A stretch of DNA of 34,303 nt from Dokdonia sp. (GTDB lineage: Bacteria > Bacteroidota > Bacteroidia > Flavobacteriales > Flavobacteriaceae), in assembly GCA_023299935.1 (NCBI GenBank), contig JALZVV010000023.1, forward strand, positions 1-34,303. The letters are read 5' to 3'. Positions 1 to 8,937 of this stretch are shown here, piece by piece. Every line of letters starts with the position of its first letter. The stretch's first letter is position 1. Below the pieces are notes generated by a model. That model did not search any database, was not told the DNA's origin, and saw only the letters and a list, made by a program, of their open reading frames with translations. The position numbers were made by a program, and so were the translations under genes.

Positions 1-198
1 GTGCGACAGACGCAAATGGATACTTTTGAAATTGATTACGTTGGGGAGGAAATGCTTTCGCCAAAGCGCACTCAAGAAATTCAAAATGCACTTGATACAT
101 ACTTAGAACCTGGACTCCATATTATATTTAATAAATTTGACAAGATTGAACGCCAGCAAAGTGGCAAACTAAAACAATTTACAAGTTTAGGGGTATGA
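1..198 (+). CDS. CapK/PaaK-like adenylate-forming ligase, C-terminal fragment
   Basis: This is the 3' end of a gene that begins left of the window. The frame is open at base 1, so the GTG there is probably an internal codon. The 65 visible residues resemble the small C-terminal AMP-binding domain of phenylacetate-CoA ligase/CapK proteins (ANL superfamily), ending in a Gly-Lys-Leu-Lys-Gln-Phe stretch close to the usual 'GKLRQF' end. CapK-like proteins are common in capsule loci, but their substrate is seldom known. The stop overlaps the next start by four bases (ATGA), which implies translational coupling to the epimerase gene. A one-mismatch copy of the 14-bp palindrome lies at 54-67 and encodes LSPK. 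The family call rests on a short tail and on context. Confidence 0.6.
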   Translation: MRQTQMDTFEIDYVGEEMLSPKRTQEIQNALDTYLEPGLHIIFNKFDKIERQQSGKLKQFTSLGV

Positions 199-1289
199 AG
201 ATTACGATAGTGGCTGGGGCGCGTCCCAATTTTATGAAAATTGCTCCGATCATTGCTGCAATAGAGCAACTCGCGGCTTCTGGAATTTCAATTTCTTATA
301 GGCTTATTCACACCGGGCAACACTATGATAAAAACTTGAGCGATACTTTTTTTGAAGAACTAAATATACCAAAACCTCATGCAAATCTTGAGGTTAAAAG
401 TGGAACACAAGCCCAGCAAACGGGGGCAATTATGGAGCGTTTTGAAGAAGAAATCACTACTAACAGACCTAATGCCGTGCTTGTAGTAGGTGATGTAACC
501 TCAACAATGGCCTGTACTATCGTTGCTAAAAAAGCGCATATAGATGTGGTTCATGTAGAAGCGGGCATTCGTTCTGGAGACCGTAAAATGCCTGAAGAAA
601 TTAACCGTATCGTAACCGATAGTATTACAGATTATTTTTACACCACTACTAATGCAGCTTCACAAAATCTTCTAGACATAGGAATGGGTGATGAACAAAT
701 TCATCTTGTGGGGAATGTAATGATTGACACCTTATTAAGTAATCTAGACAGACTCAAAAAGCCCGATTTCTGGGATACTTATGGACTAACTGAAAAGGGG
801 TATTATGTGATGACCTTACATAGACCTTCTAACGTAGACCAAGCCAATGATTTGAGTAATCTTATAGCTGTGATTATGAAACGAGCTGGAGATAAGCCCG
901 TGATTTTCCCTGTACATCCTCGTACCCTCAAGATGCTTGAAAAATTAAAATTATCACATCCTAATCTGCATTTTGTAGGGCCTCAAGGCTATCTAAGCTT
1001 TATCTATTTAATAAAAAATGCCTTTGCCGTACTCACAGATTCTGGAGGAATTACAGAAGAGACTACGCTCCTTAATGTGCCTTGCTTAACTTTTAGAGAT
1101 AGTACAGAACGCCCTGAAACCTGCGTTTTAGGAACCAATGTACTAGTAGGTCAAGACCTTGGATTAATTGAAAAAGCATTTGATGAGTTACACAGCGGTA
1201 ATTGGGCTAATGCCCAAGAAATCCCGCTTTGGGATGGGAAGGCCGCTAATCGTATCGTACAATCGCTCATAGACATTTATGGTGCCTAA
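195..1289 (+). CDS. wecB: UDP-N-acetylglucosamine 2-epimerase (non-hydrolysing)
   Basis: This cytoplasmic enzyme interconverts UDP-GlcNAc and UDP-ManNAc, a precursor of ManNAc-type sugars in surface polysaccharides. The 364-residue length is normal for the family. Visible motifs are GARPNFMK at residues 8-15, a GQHYD stretch near 41, VGDVTST at 98-104, HVEAGIRS at 120-127, PEEINR at 133-138, and a C-terminal DSGGITEE nucleotide-binding segment. The acidic residues D100, E122 and E135 sit where the catalytic residues of WecB are expected. The start is fixed by the ATGA overlap with the upstream ligase gene, and the 3' end overlaps the next glycosyltransferase gene by 11 bp, so the three genes form one unit. 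No ManNAc dehydrogenase (wecC-like) gene is visible; it may lie upstream of the window. Confidence 0.93.
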   Translation: MKITIVAGARPNFMKIAPIIAAIEQLAASGISISYRLIHTGQHYDKNLSDTFFEELNIPKPHANLEVKSGTQAQQTGAIMERFEEEITTNRPNAVLVVGDVTSTMACTIVAKKAHIDVVHVEAGIRSGDRKMPEEINRIVTDSITDYFYTTTNAASQNLLDIGMGDEQIHLVGNVMIDTLLSNLDRLKKPDFWDTYGLTEKGYYVMTLHRPSNVDQANDLSNLIAVIMKRAGDKPVIFPVHPRTLKMLEKLKLSHPNLHFVGPQGYLSFIYLIKNAFAVLTDSGGITEETTLLNVPCLTFRDSTERPETCVLGTNVLVGQDLGLIEKAFDELHSGNWANAQEIPLWDGKAANRIVQSLIDIYGA

Positions 1290-2439
1290 GATTACTCTTA
1301 TCACAAATTATTACCCTCCTGAAACAGGTGCAGCGCCAAACCGCATTGCCCTAATGGCCGAAAACTTTGTGAAAGCTGGATTTGATACTCAAGTTCTTTG
1401 CCCATTGCCCAATTACCCAACTGGAAAAATATTTGAAAAACACAAAGGCAAGTCAGGACAGTCGGAAATTATAAATGGTGTAAAAGTGACGCGTCTCTGG
1501 GTCTATGCTACAAACTCTTCTAGGCTATGGAAACGATTTTTAGGAATGATTTCGTTTTCGTTTTCTTTAGGAAAATATGGACTCCTTAATACTTTGCCTT
1601 CTCTAGTTTTTGTGCAATATTCTCCGTTATTAGTGGGTTTCTTTAGCACGTTTTTCTTTAAAAAGAAAGGTCGCAGATTATTACTTAATGTTTCTGATCT
1701 ATGGCCATTAGCTGGAAAAGAATTAGGGAAATTAAAAGAGGGGATGGGGTATTCTCTCCTTGAGAAAATAGAAAAATACTGCTACACCAAAGCAGATTTG
1801 GTTCTAGGGCAATCTGAAGAAATAATAAGTCACGTACAAAATATATTTCCTGAAAAAAACACTTTTCTCTATCGCAACCTCCCTGATTTTAAGCCTGCTG
1901 CTCCTATCGAAAATTCCAGTGCACAAAAAAGAATGGTTTATGCTGGGTTGTTAGGCGTGGCCCAGGGTATTGTTCAACTTTGTAAAGAAATAGAATTGCC
2001 TGAGGGCTGGTCTTTTGACATTTATGGTGCTGGAGCACAGCAAAAAGAACTTGAACAGTATTTAGAAAACTCAACCAAGAATATTGCGTTTAAAGGCTCG
2101 CTTTCGCGAAAGCAATTGCATAAAGAGCTAATTACATATGATATAACTATAATCCCATTAGTCACTAGAATTTATGGGTCTGTCCCGTCTAAAATTTTTG
2201 AATATGGTAGATTGGGATTGCCTATGTTGTATTGTGGAGGTGGAGAAGGAGAAGATCTTGTAAAGGCACATAAGCTAGGGTGGACATCTCCTTCTGGAGA
2301 TTTTAGAGCACTGAATAACTTACTCAGAGAAATAACTAGTCTAAAATACTGGCCAGTAAAGAATGAAATACAGCAAACAACAATAACAGTTTTTGACTCT
2401 CGAAAACAGTTTAAGAAACTAGTTGAGCACTTAAATTAA
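1279..2439 (+). CDS. Family 4 glycosyltransferase, WbuB-like
   Basis: This is a predicted GT-B fold glycosyltransferase of 386 residues that would add a sugar to the lipid-linked repeat unit at the inner membrane. The N-terminus (ITNYYPPETGAAPNR, roughly residues 7-21) is characteristic of WbuB/WcaI-like GT4 enzymes. The C-terminal half carries a Rossmann-type donor domain, with a 'VYAGLLG' strand and a 'SVPSKIFEYGRLGLPML' segment for nucleotide-sugar binding. The start overlaps the epimerase gene by 11 bp. The 3' end overlaps the convergent sugar-transferase gene by four bases. An exact GCTTTCGCGAAAGC palindrome at 2100-2113 encodes LSRK in frame. Donor and acceptor cannot be read from the sequence; proximity to wecB makes a ManNAc-type or FucNAc-type sugar plausible. 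Confidence 0.85.
   Translation: MVPKITLITNYYPPETGAAPNRIALMAENFVKAGFDTQVLCPLPNYPTGKIFEKHKGKSGQSEIINGVKVTRLWVYATNSSRLWKRFLGMISFSFSLGKYGLLNTLPSLVFVQYSPLLVGFFSTFFFKKKGRRLLLNVSDLWPLAGKELGKLKEGMGYSLLEKIEKYCYTKADLVLGQSEEIISHVQNIFPEKNTFLYRNLPDFKPAAPIENSSAQKRMVYAGLLGVAQGIVQLCKEIELPEGWSFDIYGAGAQQKELEQYLENSTKNIAFKGSLSRKQLHKELITYDITIIPLVTRIYGSVPSKIFEYGRLGLPMLYCGGGEGEDLVKAHKLGWTSPSGDFRALNNLLREITSLKYWPVKNEIQQTTITVFDSRKQFKKLVEHLN
2100..2113. repeat. 14-bp palindrome GCTTTCGCGAAAGC, exact copy 1
   Basis: Perfect 14-bp palindrome inside the WbuB-like glycosyltransferase gene, read in frame as Leu-Ser-Arg-Lys. It is one of seven exact copies in the window, all intragenic. Confidence 0.9.
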
Positions 2440-3785
2440 TATGCTTTGTCATCTCCTCTAAGAGCCTTTATTACGGTAAGGGCCATAATTCTAATGTCTA
2501 ACAGAAGAGACCAATTCTCTATATAAAAAATGTCAAACTTTACTCTGTTAATAATGTCGTTGTCTGTTTCTACTTCTCCTCTGTAGCCACTTACCTGAGC
2601 TAGACCTGTAATTCCTGGTTTAATGAAATGACGCACCATAAATTTATCGATACGCTCTGCATACATATGTGTGTGGCTTACCATATGAGGTCGAGGACCC
2701 ACTACAGACATGTCTCCTTTTAATACATTTATAAATTGCGGAAGCTCATCTATACTTGTTTTTCTTATGAGCTTACCTATCCTTGTAATCCGTTCATCAT
2801 TTCGCGACACTTGATGAATATCAGCACTTTCATTAGGTGTCATAGATCTAAATTTAAAGCAATAAAACTCTCTATAATCTAATCCATTCCTCTTTTGTTT
2901 AAAGAATACAGGTCCTTTTGAGTCAAGCTTAATCAAAATTGCCAGAAGAGGTGTTAACCAAGTAAGCACTCCCAATAGCACTAGAATTGCAACAAAAATA
3001 TCGAAGGCTCTTTTAATAAATTGATTAATTGAGGTGTCGATTGGAATATTGCGCAATGATAATACCGGAGTAATTCCTAAATATTGATACTCTAATTTTT
3101 TAGTGAAGATTTCCTTATTGTCTGGAATAAACTTTAAAATCTTCAGGTTATTATCGGTAAAATCTGAGATTTCCCTTATTTCGTCGTTTGAAAACTCTGC
3201 AATAGAACAATAGATTTCATCAATATTGTTCTCAATAATGTAAGCGAAACAATTCTCTAAAGATTGACAAGGCTTTTTAATATCAAACTTGGCTCTCACT
3301 TGGTAACCATAAGCTTTATTGGATTGAAAGAAACGCTCTAGTTGTAGGGTGTTAGAGTTTATTCCAAGAATTACAACCCTTCTATAGTTTCCACCTAAAG
3401 CTGTTCTATATTTTTTGAGCAAATAGAAGACTCCCAGTTTAAAAAAAGTAATTCCTGAAAAAACGTAGCTAACATATTCTAACACTTCGCCAGGCATTAC
3501 CGACAATCTTGGAGAAAATCCAAAAAATGCAAAAACTGCAAGAATGAACAACAACAATTGAATAAACAATAAAGAGAATATCCGTATGAGAGGAGTGTAT
3601 CTATAAACTTTGTAAAAGCCAGATTTGAGAGCACCAAATACCCAGGCTATACCTATTAAGGCTATATATATAAAATAATTCCTCCCTAAATCTAGAAAAA
3701 AATAAGCAAGAATGCTTACTAATGCAAGATCAACCGAATAGAGAAATGGTCGTATATAACCTGAATATCTTCCTGTTCTTGCCAT
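2436..3785 (-). CDS. Polyprenyl-phosphate sugar-1-phosphate transferase (WcaJ/WbaP-like)
   Basis: This is an initiating enzyme of repeat-unit synthesis. It would transfer a hexose-1-phosphate from UDP-sugar to undecaprenyl phosphate at the inner membrane. The 449-residue protein has the full long-form layout: several N-terminal membrane segments (about residues 12-50, 68-90 and 105-122), a central CoA-binding-like Rossmann region starting at VVILG (137-141), a re-entrant hydrophobic segment near 262-286, and the C-terminal catalytic domain. That domain shows GPVFFKQKRNG (291-301), KFRSM (311-315), DELPQ (346-350) and VVGPRP (361-366). It is the last gene of the minus-strand polysaccharide block, two bases downstream of the UXS gene. 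Its stop overlaps the convergent glycosyltransferase stop. Whether glucose, galactose or another sugar is transferred is not visible. Confidence 0.92.
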   Translation of the reverse strand: MARTGRYSGYIRPFLYSVDLALVSILAYFFLDLGRNYFIYIALIGIAWVFGALKSGFYKVYRYTPLIRIFSLLFIQLLLFILAVFAFFGFSPRLSVMPGEVLEYVSYVFSGITFFKLGVFYLLKKYRTALGGNYRRVVILGINSNTLQLERFFQSNKAYGYQVRAKFDIKKPCQSLENCFAYIIENNIDEIYCSIAEFSNDEIREISDFTDNNLKILKFIPDNKEIFTKKLEYQYLGITPVLSLRNIPIDTSINQFIKRAFDIFVAILVLLGVLTWLTPLLAILIKLDSKGPVFFKQKRNGLDYREFYCFKFRSMTPNESADIHQVSRNDERITRIGKLIRKTSIDELPQFINVLKGDMSVVGPRPHMVSHTHMYAERIDKFMVRHFIKPGITGLAQVSGYRGEVETDNDIINRVKFDIFYIENWSLLLDIRIMALTVIKALRGDDKAY

Positions 3786-3787
3786 TA

Positions 3788-4777
3788 TTATTTAATAATA
3801 TGCTTAGAGAAGTCCTTATGCTCGTGTTTGTTGAGCTCCTCATTAGACAATGATTTAAAAAAGTCAAAGGTTATTTTCATCCCTTCATCACGACTTATCG
3901 CAGGTTTCCAGTTTAGTATCTCATTTGCTAAGCTTATGTCAGGTTGCCTCTGAAGAGGATCATCTTCGGGCAGTTCCCTGTATACTATTTTTTGTTGCGT
4001 TCCCGAAAGTCTAATTATTTCTTCTGCAAAATCTTTTATTGTAATCTCATCAGGATTACCAATGTTTACAGGTAAGTTATAGTCACTTAATAACAGTCTG
4101 TAAATCCCTTCTACCTGATCATCTACATAACAAAAGGATCTCGTTTGTAGTCCATCACCAAAAATAGTTAAGTCTTCACCTCTCAAAGCTTGACCAATAA
4201 AAGCAGGGATTACTCTTCCGTCATTTAAACGCATCCTAGGGCCATAAGTATTAAAAATGCGCACTATTCGAGTCTCTAGGCCATGAAACCTTTGGTATGC
4301 CATTGTGATAGATTCTTGGAATCGCTTAGCTTCATCATAAACACCTCTTGGGCCTATAGTATTTACATTACCAAAGTATGACTCGTCTTGTGGGTGTACT
4401 AAAGGATCTCCATATACTTCTGAGGTAGAGGCGATGAGAATTCTTGCCTTTTTTGCTTTTGCCACTCCCAGAAGATTATGTGTTCCCAAAGAGCCTACTT
4501 TTAAGGTTTGAATAGGTATTTTTAAGTAGTCAATTGGGCTTGCTGGAGAGGCAAAATGAAGGATATAATCCAATTTTCCTGGGACATTTACATAAGTAGT
4601 TACATCGTGATTAAAGAATTCAAAGTTTTCTAACTTAAATAGATGCTCAATATTGGCAAGGGACCCAGTGATTAAATTATCCATTCCCACAACCTTATAG
4701 CCTCCAGTAATGAACCTATCGCATAGATGTGATCCTAAAAAGCCAGCAGCGCCAGTAATTAAAATTCGTTTTTGCAT
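3788..4777 (-). CDS. UDP-glucuronate decarboxylase (UDP-xylose synthase-like)
   Basis: This is a short-chain dehydrogenase-type NAD-dependent enzyme of 329 residues that closely matches UXS proteins, which convert UDP-glucuronate to UDP-xylose through a 4-keto intermediate. The NAD-binding GAAGFLG is at residues 9-15, a STSEVYG segment supplies the catalytic Ser/Thr, and YDEAK at 147-151 is the YxxxK catalytic pair within the UXS-typical RGVYDEAKR context. The substrate-binding TYGPRM stretch follows. UXS fits better than dTDP-glucose dehydratase or UDP-glucose epimerase because of the [10 protein letters not shown] and RGVYDEAKR signatures. It lies two bases upstream of the WcaJ-like gene. 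The 103-bp gap before it suggests it may have its own promoter, with a TATTTTTG box at 4844-4851. Confidence 0.88.
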   Translation of the reverse strand: MQKRILITGAAGFLGSHLCDRFITGGYKVVGMDNLITGSLANIEHLFKLENFEFFNHDVTTYVNVPGKLDYILHFASPASPIDYLKIPIQTLKVGSLGTHNLLGVAKAKKARILIASTSEVYGDPLVHPQDESYFGNVNTIGPRGVYDEAKRFQESITMAYQRFHGLETRIVRIFNTYGPRMRLNDGRVIPAFIGQALRGEDLTIFGDGLQTRSFCYVDDQVEGIYRLLLSDYNLPVNIGNPDEITIKDFAEEIIRLSGTQQKIVYRELPEDDPLQRQPDISLANEILNWKPAISRDEGMKITFDFFKSLSNEELNKHEHKDFSKHIIK

Positions 4778-4843
4778 TTTTTAACCCTTTTGGGCAGGGA
4801 TTGTGGTCTAAAAATCCAGTGTTAGTGAATTATATTATTTTAA

Positions 4844-4851
4844 CAAAAATA
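4844..4851 (-). promoter_or_regulatory. Candidate -7 box (TATTTTTG) for the UXS-WcaJ pair
   Basis: It matches the Bacteroidota TAnnTTTG -7 consensus on the minus strand, in the only gap of about 100 bp inside the polysaccharide block, 66 bp before the UXS start. No clear -33 TTG lies at the expected distance, so this is tentative. Confidence 0.35.
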
Positions 4852-4880
4852 GGGAAATTATAAGGGTTTGGTAGACTTAC

Positions 4881-6107
4881 TTACCATTGACTTAATTGAT
4901 CGCAAAAAGCTTCAAGAATTGGAGTCTTTGCATAATTCTCTAAGACATATGTTCTAGCGCGTACTCCCATCTCTTGTGACTTTTCTTTATGGGTTCTTAA
5001 CTCATCTAAAACCTCTCTAATAAGTTCAGCTTTATTTTGAGTAATATAGTACCCTCCTCTAGAAGTATTGAGAACAACTCCTACTTCTGCATCTGGATGA
5101 CCCGTTACAATAGATGGTTTTTGGCTCGCCATCATTCCTAATACCTTAGACGGCATTACAGTGTCAAGTACCGCCGGCTTTTGAAAAAGGATATGCACAT
5201 CTGCACTAATTAGTAATGAATTTAACTCTGTAAAGGGGACAGGGGCTTTTATTTCTATCTCGGGATAATAGTTTTCCAGCTGCTGCTCCAACCATTGCTT
5301 CTTTGAACCATCGCCTACGATTATCACTTCAAAAAGGTCCTTGTCTAATTTAGAAATCACATTAAGAAAAAACTTCCAATCTTGTTTATCTCCAATATTT
5401 CCCGAATACAAAATCTTAAATTTTGTATTCATTAAAAAAGGATGCTTTTTTAATTCTTCTATTTTAGAAGTCTCTACCCAATTCGGCAAATAATAGCTAT
5501 CCGTTACTGTTTTTGAAGCAAGTTTTGAGATCATATTATGGCTTATCGTACTCACGCAATTTGCCTTGTTAAGTATACTACGTTCTAGTTTCATAAACTG
5601 GGAGTACATAAAGCCATTATCCTTTTGTCCAGATGTGGTAAGCCCTGATTGAAATGCTGCGTCAAACTCAAAATCTTGAATATGAATCCAGTGCTTAGCG
5701 TTGCGCTTTCGCGAAAGCGTATTGCCTAACCACGCACTACTTGTAAACGGGATTACAGAAAGAACAATATCACACTTTTCTATTTTTTTAAAATTACGCC
5801 TAGAGCCTAGAGTAAAGTCTATAATATGAGCTACTCGCTTAAGAAAACTAGGCTGAGCAGGAGTATATTGTTTATATCGTAAGATTCTTATTGTACCTAG
5901 TTGCTCTTCGTAATATGATTTTTCCTTTTTATAGCTCTCATTGATTTTCCATTGAGGATAATAGGGAAAGGCTGTTATTACAGTGACACTAGCGCCTTGA
6001 GTTTCTAAAAATTGCGCCCACTGTGTTGAATATAACCCTATAGCCGTTTGCTCAGGATAAAAGTTAAGGCTTATTAGAGTAATGTTTTTTCCTGTAAGCC
6101 TAGGCAT
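4881..6107 (-). CDS. Family 4 glycosyltransferase, WcaI-like
   Basis: This is a 408-residue GT-B glycosyltransferase similar to WcaI of colanic acid synthesis. The N-terminus carries the diagnostic SLNFYPEQTAIGLYS segment (about residues 13-27), where WcaI proteins have a YPE..G.g.y pattern. A middle FKILYSGNIGDKQDW stretch opens the donor domain, and PSKVLGMMASQKPSIV forms the expected nucleotide-sugar site. It would act at the inner-membrane face on the lipid-linked repeat unit. Its 5' end overlaps the acetyltransferase gene by 8 bp. An exact palindrome at 5705-5718 encodes LSRK in frame. The donor sugar is unknown; GDP-fucose is available from gmd/fcl in the same block. Confidence 0.85.
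   Translation of the reverse strand: MPRLTGKNITLISLNFYPEQTAIGLYSTQWAQFLETQGASVTVITAFPYYPQWKINESYKKEKSYYEEQLGTIRILRYKQYTPAQPSFLKRVAHIIDFTLGSRRNFKKIEKCDIVLSVIPFTSSAWLGNTLSRKRNAKHWIHIQDFEFDAAFQSGLTTSGQKDNGFMYSQFMKLERSILNKANCVSTISHNMISKLASKTVTDSYYLPNWVETSKIEELKKHPFLMNTKFKILYSGNIGDKQDWKFFLNVISKLDKDLFEVIIVGDGSKKQWLEQQLENYYPEIEIKAPVPFTELNSLLISADVHILFQKPAVLDTVMPSKVLGMMASQKPSIVTGHPDAEVGVVLNTSRGGYYITQNKAELIREVLDELRTHKEKSQEMGVRARTYVLENYAKTPILEAFCDQLSQW
5705..5718. repeat. 14-bp palindrome GCTTTCGCGAAAGC, exact copy 2
   Basis: Perfect palindrome within the WcaI-like gene, coding LSRK on the minus strand. The context is extended by one more base pair on each side (CGCTTTCGCGAAAGCG). Confidence 0.9.
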
Positions 6108-6648
6108 CTCTGTCTTTTATAGGTTTAGCAGGAGTTCCAATACATACTTTATGTGCTGGCAAATTAGAATAGACACTACTCCTTGACCCGACAACTGTCC
6201 CTTCATTTATAGTTACTCCAGGAGCCACGAATACATCTGTTGCAAGCCAGCATTTATCTCCAATAGTGATTGTATATGCGCTTATTTTAAAACTTTCTGA
6301 ACGATAATCATGAGTGCCTGTGCATATGTAGCATTTTTGAGAAACAACAGCATTAGAGCCTATCTTAATGGGGCCAAGGGTATATAAATGCACCTCGTCA
6401 CCTATCCAGCTATGGTCACCTATGCTTAATTTCCAGGGATAAGTAGTTTTTACTGTAGGTCTAATTAAAACCTGTTTACCGATCTGAGCCCCAAAAGCTC
6501 TTAATAAAAATCTTCTCCAGCCATAGGCAAACTGCGGCGAGCATCGAAATAATGTGGCTTGAATAAGCCACCAAAGCTGAATCGTTACTTTAGATTTTCC
6601 TCTAAAATCTTTAGGCGTTTTATATGTAGCTAGATTTTGATACTTCAT
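6100..6648 (-). CDS. Sugar O-acetyltransferase, WcaF-like (left-handed beta-helix)
   Basis: This is a 182-residue hexapeptide-repeat acyltransferase, close in size and layout to WcaF of colanic acid synthesis. The N-terminal extension YQNLATYKTPKDFRGKS is typical of WcaF, and the rest consists of [LIV]Gxxxx hexapeptide turns (IGKQVLIRP, IGDHSWIGDEV, IGSNAVVSQ, VGSRSSVYSN). The GTHDYRSESF segment near residue 115 provides the conserved His of the active site. It presumably moves an acetyl group from acetyl-CoA to a hydroxyl of the repeat unit in the cytoplasm. It sits between two glycosyltransferase genes, overlapping one by 8 bp and the other by a single base (TAATG junction), so it is firmly in the operon. 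Confidence 0.88.
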   Translation of the reverse strand: MKYQNLATYKTPKDFRGKSKVTIQLWWLIQATLFRCSPQFAYGWRRFLLRAFGAQIGKQVLIRPTVKTTYPWKLSIGDHSWIGDEVHLYTLGPIKIGSNAVVSQKCYICTGTHDYRSESFKISAYTITIGDKCWLATDVFVAPGVTINEGTVVGSRSSVYSNLPAHKVCIGTPAKPIKDRDA

Positions 6649-7733
6649 TAGTCTTCAAAAATATCGAGTAATCTAGACTTAAAAATCTCTTTTGTAAAGT
6701 TTTCTTTAAAAAAAACAGTATTTCCTTTACCCAACTCTTCCATTTTTTTTGGATTCCCGGCTAAATATGCAAGTTTTTCATAAAGCTCTTTAGGGTTTTT
6801 CTTGGCTACAAAGAAGCCATGAACATTATCTTTTATTACATCGGGTATCCCTGCATGTCGCGTGGTTATTATTGCATTTCCTGTAGCTAGAGCCTCCAAA
6901 ATTGAAATGGGTTGACCTTCCATAGTGTAATAGGTAGGTAAAACAAAGGTTGTTCCCCACTGTAACAGCTCCTTTTTATCGTCTCCTCTAACCACGCCTA
7001 AATACTGTACATTATCCAATTTCTCTATCTCTTCAAGAATACGTTGTTTATGTTCTTGATCTATGGAGCCCGCAATTCTTGCGGTATAGGCTATATTATT
7101 TTCTTCTAGTTTTTTCAGAGCATCTATTACATCCAATATTCCTTTCTCCTTCATTAAATTGCTTAGATAGATCACTCTTAAATCTGTATAGGTTTTTTTG
7201 CCAATTTCATTGTGCAAATAGTCCTCTGCAAAATTTGGAAGAACATAGGTGTCTTCTGTTATAATAAAATGCTCCATATTAGGCCTTAACGATTCAGAAA
7301 GGACTATCCCTTTTGTGGTTTTAGAAACTAAAGTTTTAAAAACCCATTGTTTAATCCCTCTAAGTTTTCCGTAAGCCGTAGCTAGGTGGTTTCCGTGGAT
7401 GTGTGTGATAATTTGCTTTCGCCAAAGCGCTCCTAAAACAATAAAGCCGCTATACTTTAATACTCCAAAAAAACTTTGTCCTGGCGTTATGTAAAGTATA
7501 TCACAACCAAGCACTCTCCAAAAATTGAAGTAAAACTTTAAATTAAAGAACAATTTGTGTAATGTAAATCCTCCTACATTTTCATCAAATCTAGAATAAG
7601 AGGTGTTTACATGACTCACGGCATATGAATCTTGCTCTCCCAAAATAGACTTCACCACCTCGTTTGCCAGAGAGACCCCTGTTGTAGGGTCCGGGAAAGG
7701 ACCTATCATAAGTACTTTATCTAGCTTGCTCAC
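6648..7733 (-). CDS. Family 4 glycosyltransferase
   Basis: This is a 361-residue GT-B glycosyltransferase. The N-terminus shows MIGPFPDPTTGVS, a glycine-rich acceptor-side loop. The C-terminal donor domain shows VIYLSNLMKEKGI and then TYYTMEGQPISILEALATGNAIIT, in which the E-x7-E pair expected of retaining GT4 enzymes (here EGQPISILE) can be seen. It therefore looks catalytically intact. Sugar specificity cannot be inferred. The gene overlaps the ligase-like gene upstream by 17 bp and the acetyltransferase gene downstream by one base. A one-mismatch copy of the iterated palindrome (GCTTTCGCCAAAGC on the plus strand) lies at 7415-7428 and encodes LWRK. Confidence 0.87.
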   Translation of the reverse strand: MSKLDKVLMIGPFPDPTTGVSLANEVVKSILGEQDSYAVSHVNTSYSRFDENVGGFTLHKLFFNLKFYFNFWRVLGCDILYITPGQSFFGVLKYSGFIVLGALWRKQIITHIHGNHLATAYGKLRGIKQWVFKTLVSKTTKGIVLSESLRPNMEHFIITEDTYVLPNFAEDYLHNEIGKKTYTDLRVIYLSNLMKEKGILDVIDALKKLEENNIAYTARIAGSIDQEHKQRILEEIEKLDNVQYLGVVRGDDKKELLQWGTTFVLPTYYTMEGQPISILEALATGNAIITTRHAGIPDVIKDNVHGFFVAKKNPKELYEKLAYLAGNPKKMEELGKGNTVFFKENFTKEIFKSRLLDIFED

Positions 7734-8937
7734 GTACGAAAAGACTCTTAAGGGTAAAGAAATTAAAGAAAAAAGAAAAGAAAATAACTCCTTGCTCTCG
7801 CTCTAAAATGTTTTCTGTAAACATCACAATACCATAAAAGACAAGAAGTAGTATTAATATTTGATTGTCAAACCGTATTGCATAAATTAGATTTAAAGCG
7901 ATAACACTTATAAAACTAAGAAGTAAGAATGCGCCACCTATTAGCATTAAACTATAAAATTGATTATGAGAATTATAGGAGTTTTTAGCTAAAAAGGATT
8001 CTCCTTTCCTGATATAAATAGCGTTAAGTTCATTTTTATAATCTCCAACCCCATATCCTACCACTGGACTGGCTGCAATAAGATCTTGCGCCGATTGATA
8101 GATTGAATACCTAATATTTGTTGAGGTTAAGTTGCCTTGATCTAGTGCCTCTATCTTAATAAGTTCCATAAATTTGTTTCTAGTATTAGGTAATGCAATA
8201 GTAAATCCAATAAGGCATATTACCACAAAAAGATAGGGCTTTACATATTTTTTGTTTTGTTGAAAAAGGGTGAAAAGAGTTATTATCAATAAAATTGCAA
8301 TAATGGGCCCTTTCTTTGCGTATAAAAACAAAAAAGCAATAAGTGTAATGTTCATAACTATAATTGCAATGAACTTTAACTTACTCAATTTTTTCCTCAG
8401 TAAATACAGAGAAAACAGAATACCAATGCCACAATGCATGGAAAGATAAATAGGATGAATATTAAATTTCCCACTTTGAATCCGTATTAAAGTATGAAAA
8501 TGAGTGAGTAGTTCATCAAATGGAAACCGGGTAAAATAATACCAAACAAAAGCCACTACATTGAACAAAAACACTGCAATTAAAAAAACCCAAAAATAGA
8601 TGTCTGTATTTCTAAAAAACGCTTGTCGCTCTTCTTGATTGGTAAGTGCAAAAATAAAAGGGAACACTATGAGTGATGCAAATTGCAACAATTTGTGTAT
8701 TCCTAACTTTGCATCATCACTGTAAAACATAGTTAATGCTGTGATAAAAAAAACAGCGCTATTTAATACAAAGAATTTAGTGTCAAAAGATATTTTTCTC
8801 CTAATACTCACTAAAAGAACAATTACTCCAAAAAGCGCTATTACAATAGACTTCAAATTAGATGGAATTATAGGCAGCAAAAACATGGCTATAATACCTA
8901 TATGCATAAGCGGGTTTATTTTTTTGATATCATCCAT
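7717..8937 (-). CDS. O-antigen ligase/polymerase-like membrane protein (Wzy_C type)
   Basis: This is a polytopic inner-membrane protein of 406 residues with about ten hydrophobic segments. Near residues 290-330 it has a GYGVGDYKNELN...NSHNQFY segment, the periplasmic signature of the RfaL/WaaL-Wzy_C family, where the His is involved in glycan transfer. Proteins of this family either ligate polymerised glycan to an acceptor or polymerise repeat units. The adjacent upstream gene looks like a dedicated polymerase, so this one may act as the ligase, although its position inside the operon also allows a second polymerase. It overlaps its neighbours by 22 bp and 17 bp. The coding region is AT-rich with poly-A/T runs, as is usual for wzx/wzy-type genes. 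Confidence 0.78.
   Translation of the reverse strand: MDDIKKINPLMHIGIIAMFLLPIIPSNLKSIVIALFGVIVLLVSIRRKISFDTKFFVLNSAVFFITALTMFYSDDAKLGIHKLLQFASLIVFPFIFALTNQEERQAFFRNTDIYFWVFLIAVFLFNVVAFVWYYFTRFPFDELLTHFHTLIRIQSGKFNIHPIYLSMHCGIGILFSLYLLRKKLSKLKFIAIIVMNITLIAFLFLYAKKGPIIAILLIITLFTLFQQNKKYVKPYLFVVICLIGFTIALPNTRNKFMELIKIEALDQGNLTSTNIRYSIYQSAQDLIAASPVVGYGVGDYKNELNAIYIRKGESFLAKNSYNSHNQFYSLMLIGGAFLLLSFISVIALNLIYAIRFDNQILILLLVFYGIVMFTENILEREQGVIFFSFFFNFFTLKSLFVREQAR

Noticed and set aside
1-3. GTG at the first base as a genuine start codon
   Set aside because: The encoded segment corresponds to the last part of an ANL-family protein, so the gene begins upstream of the window.
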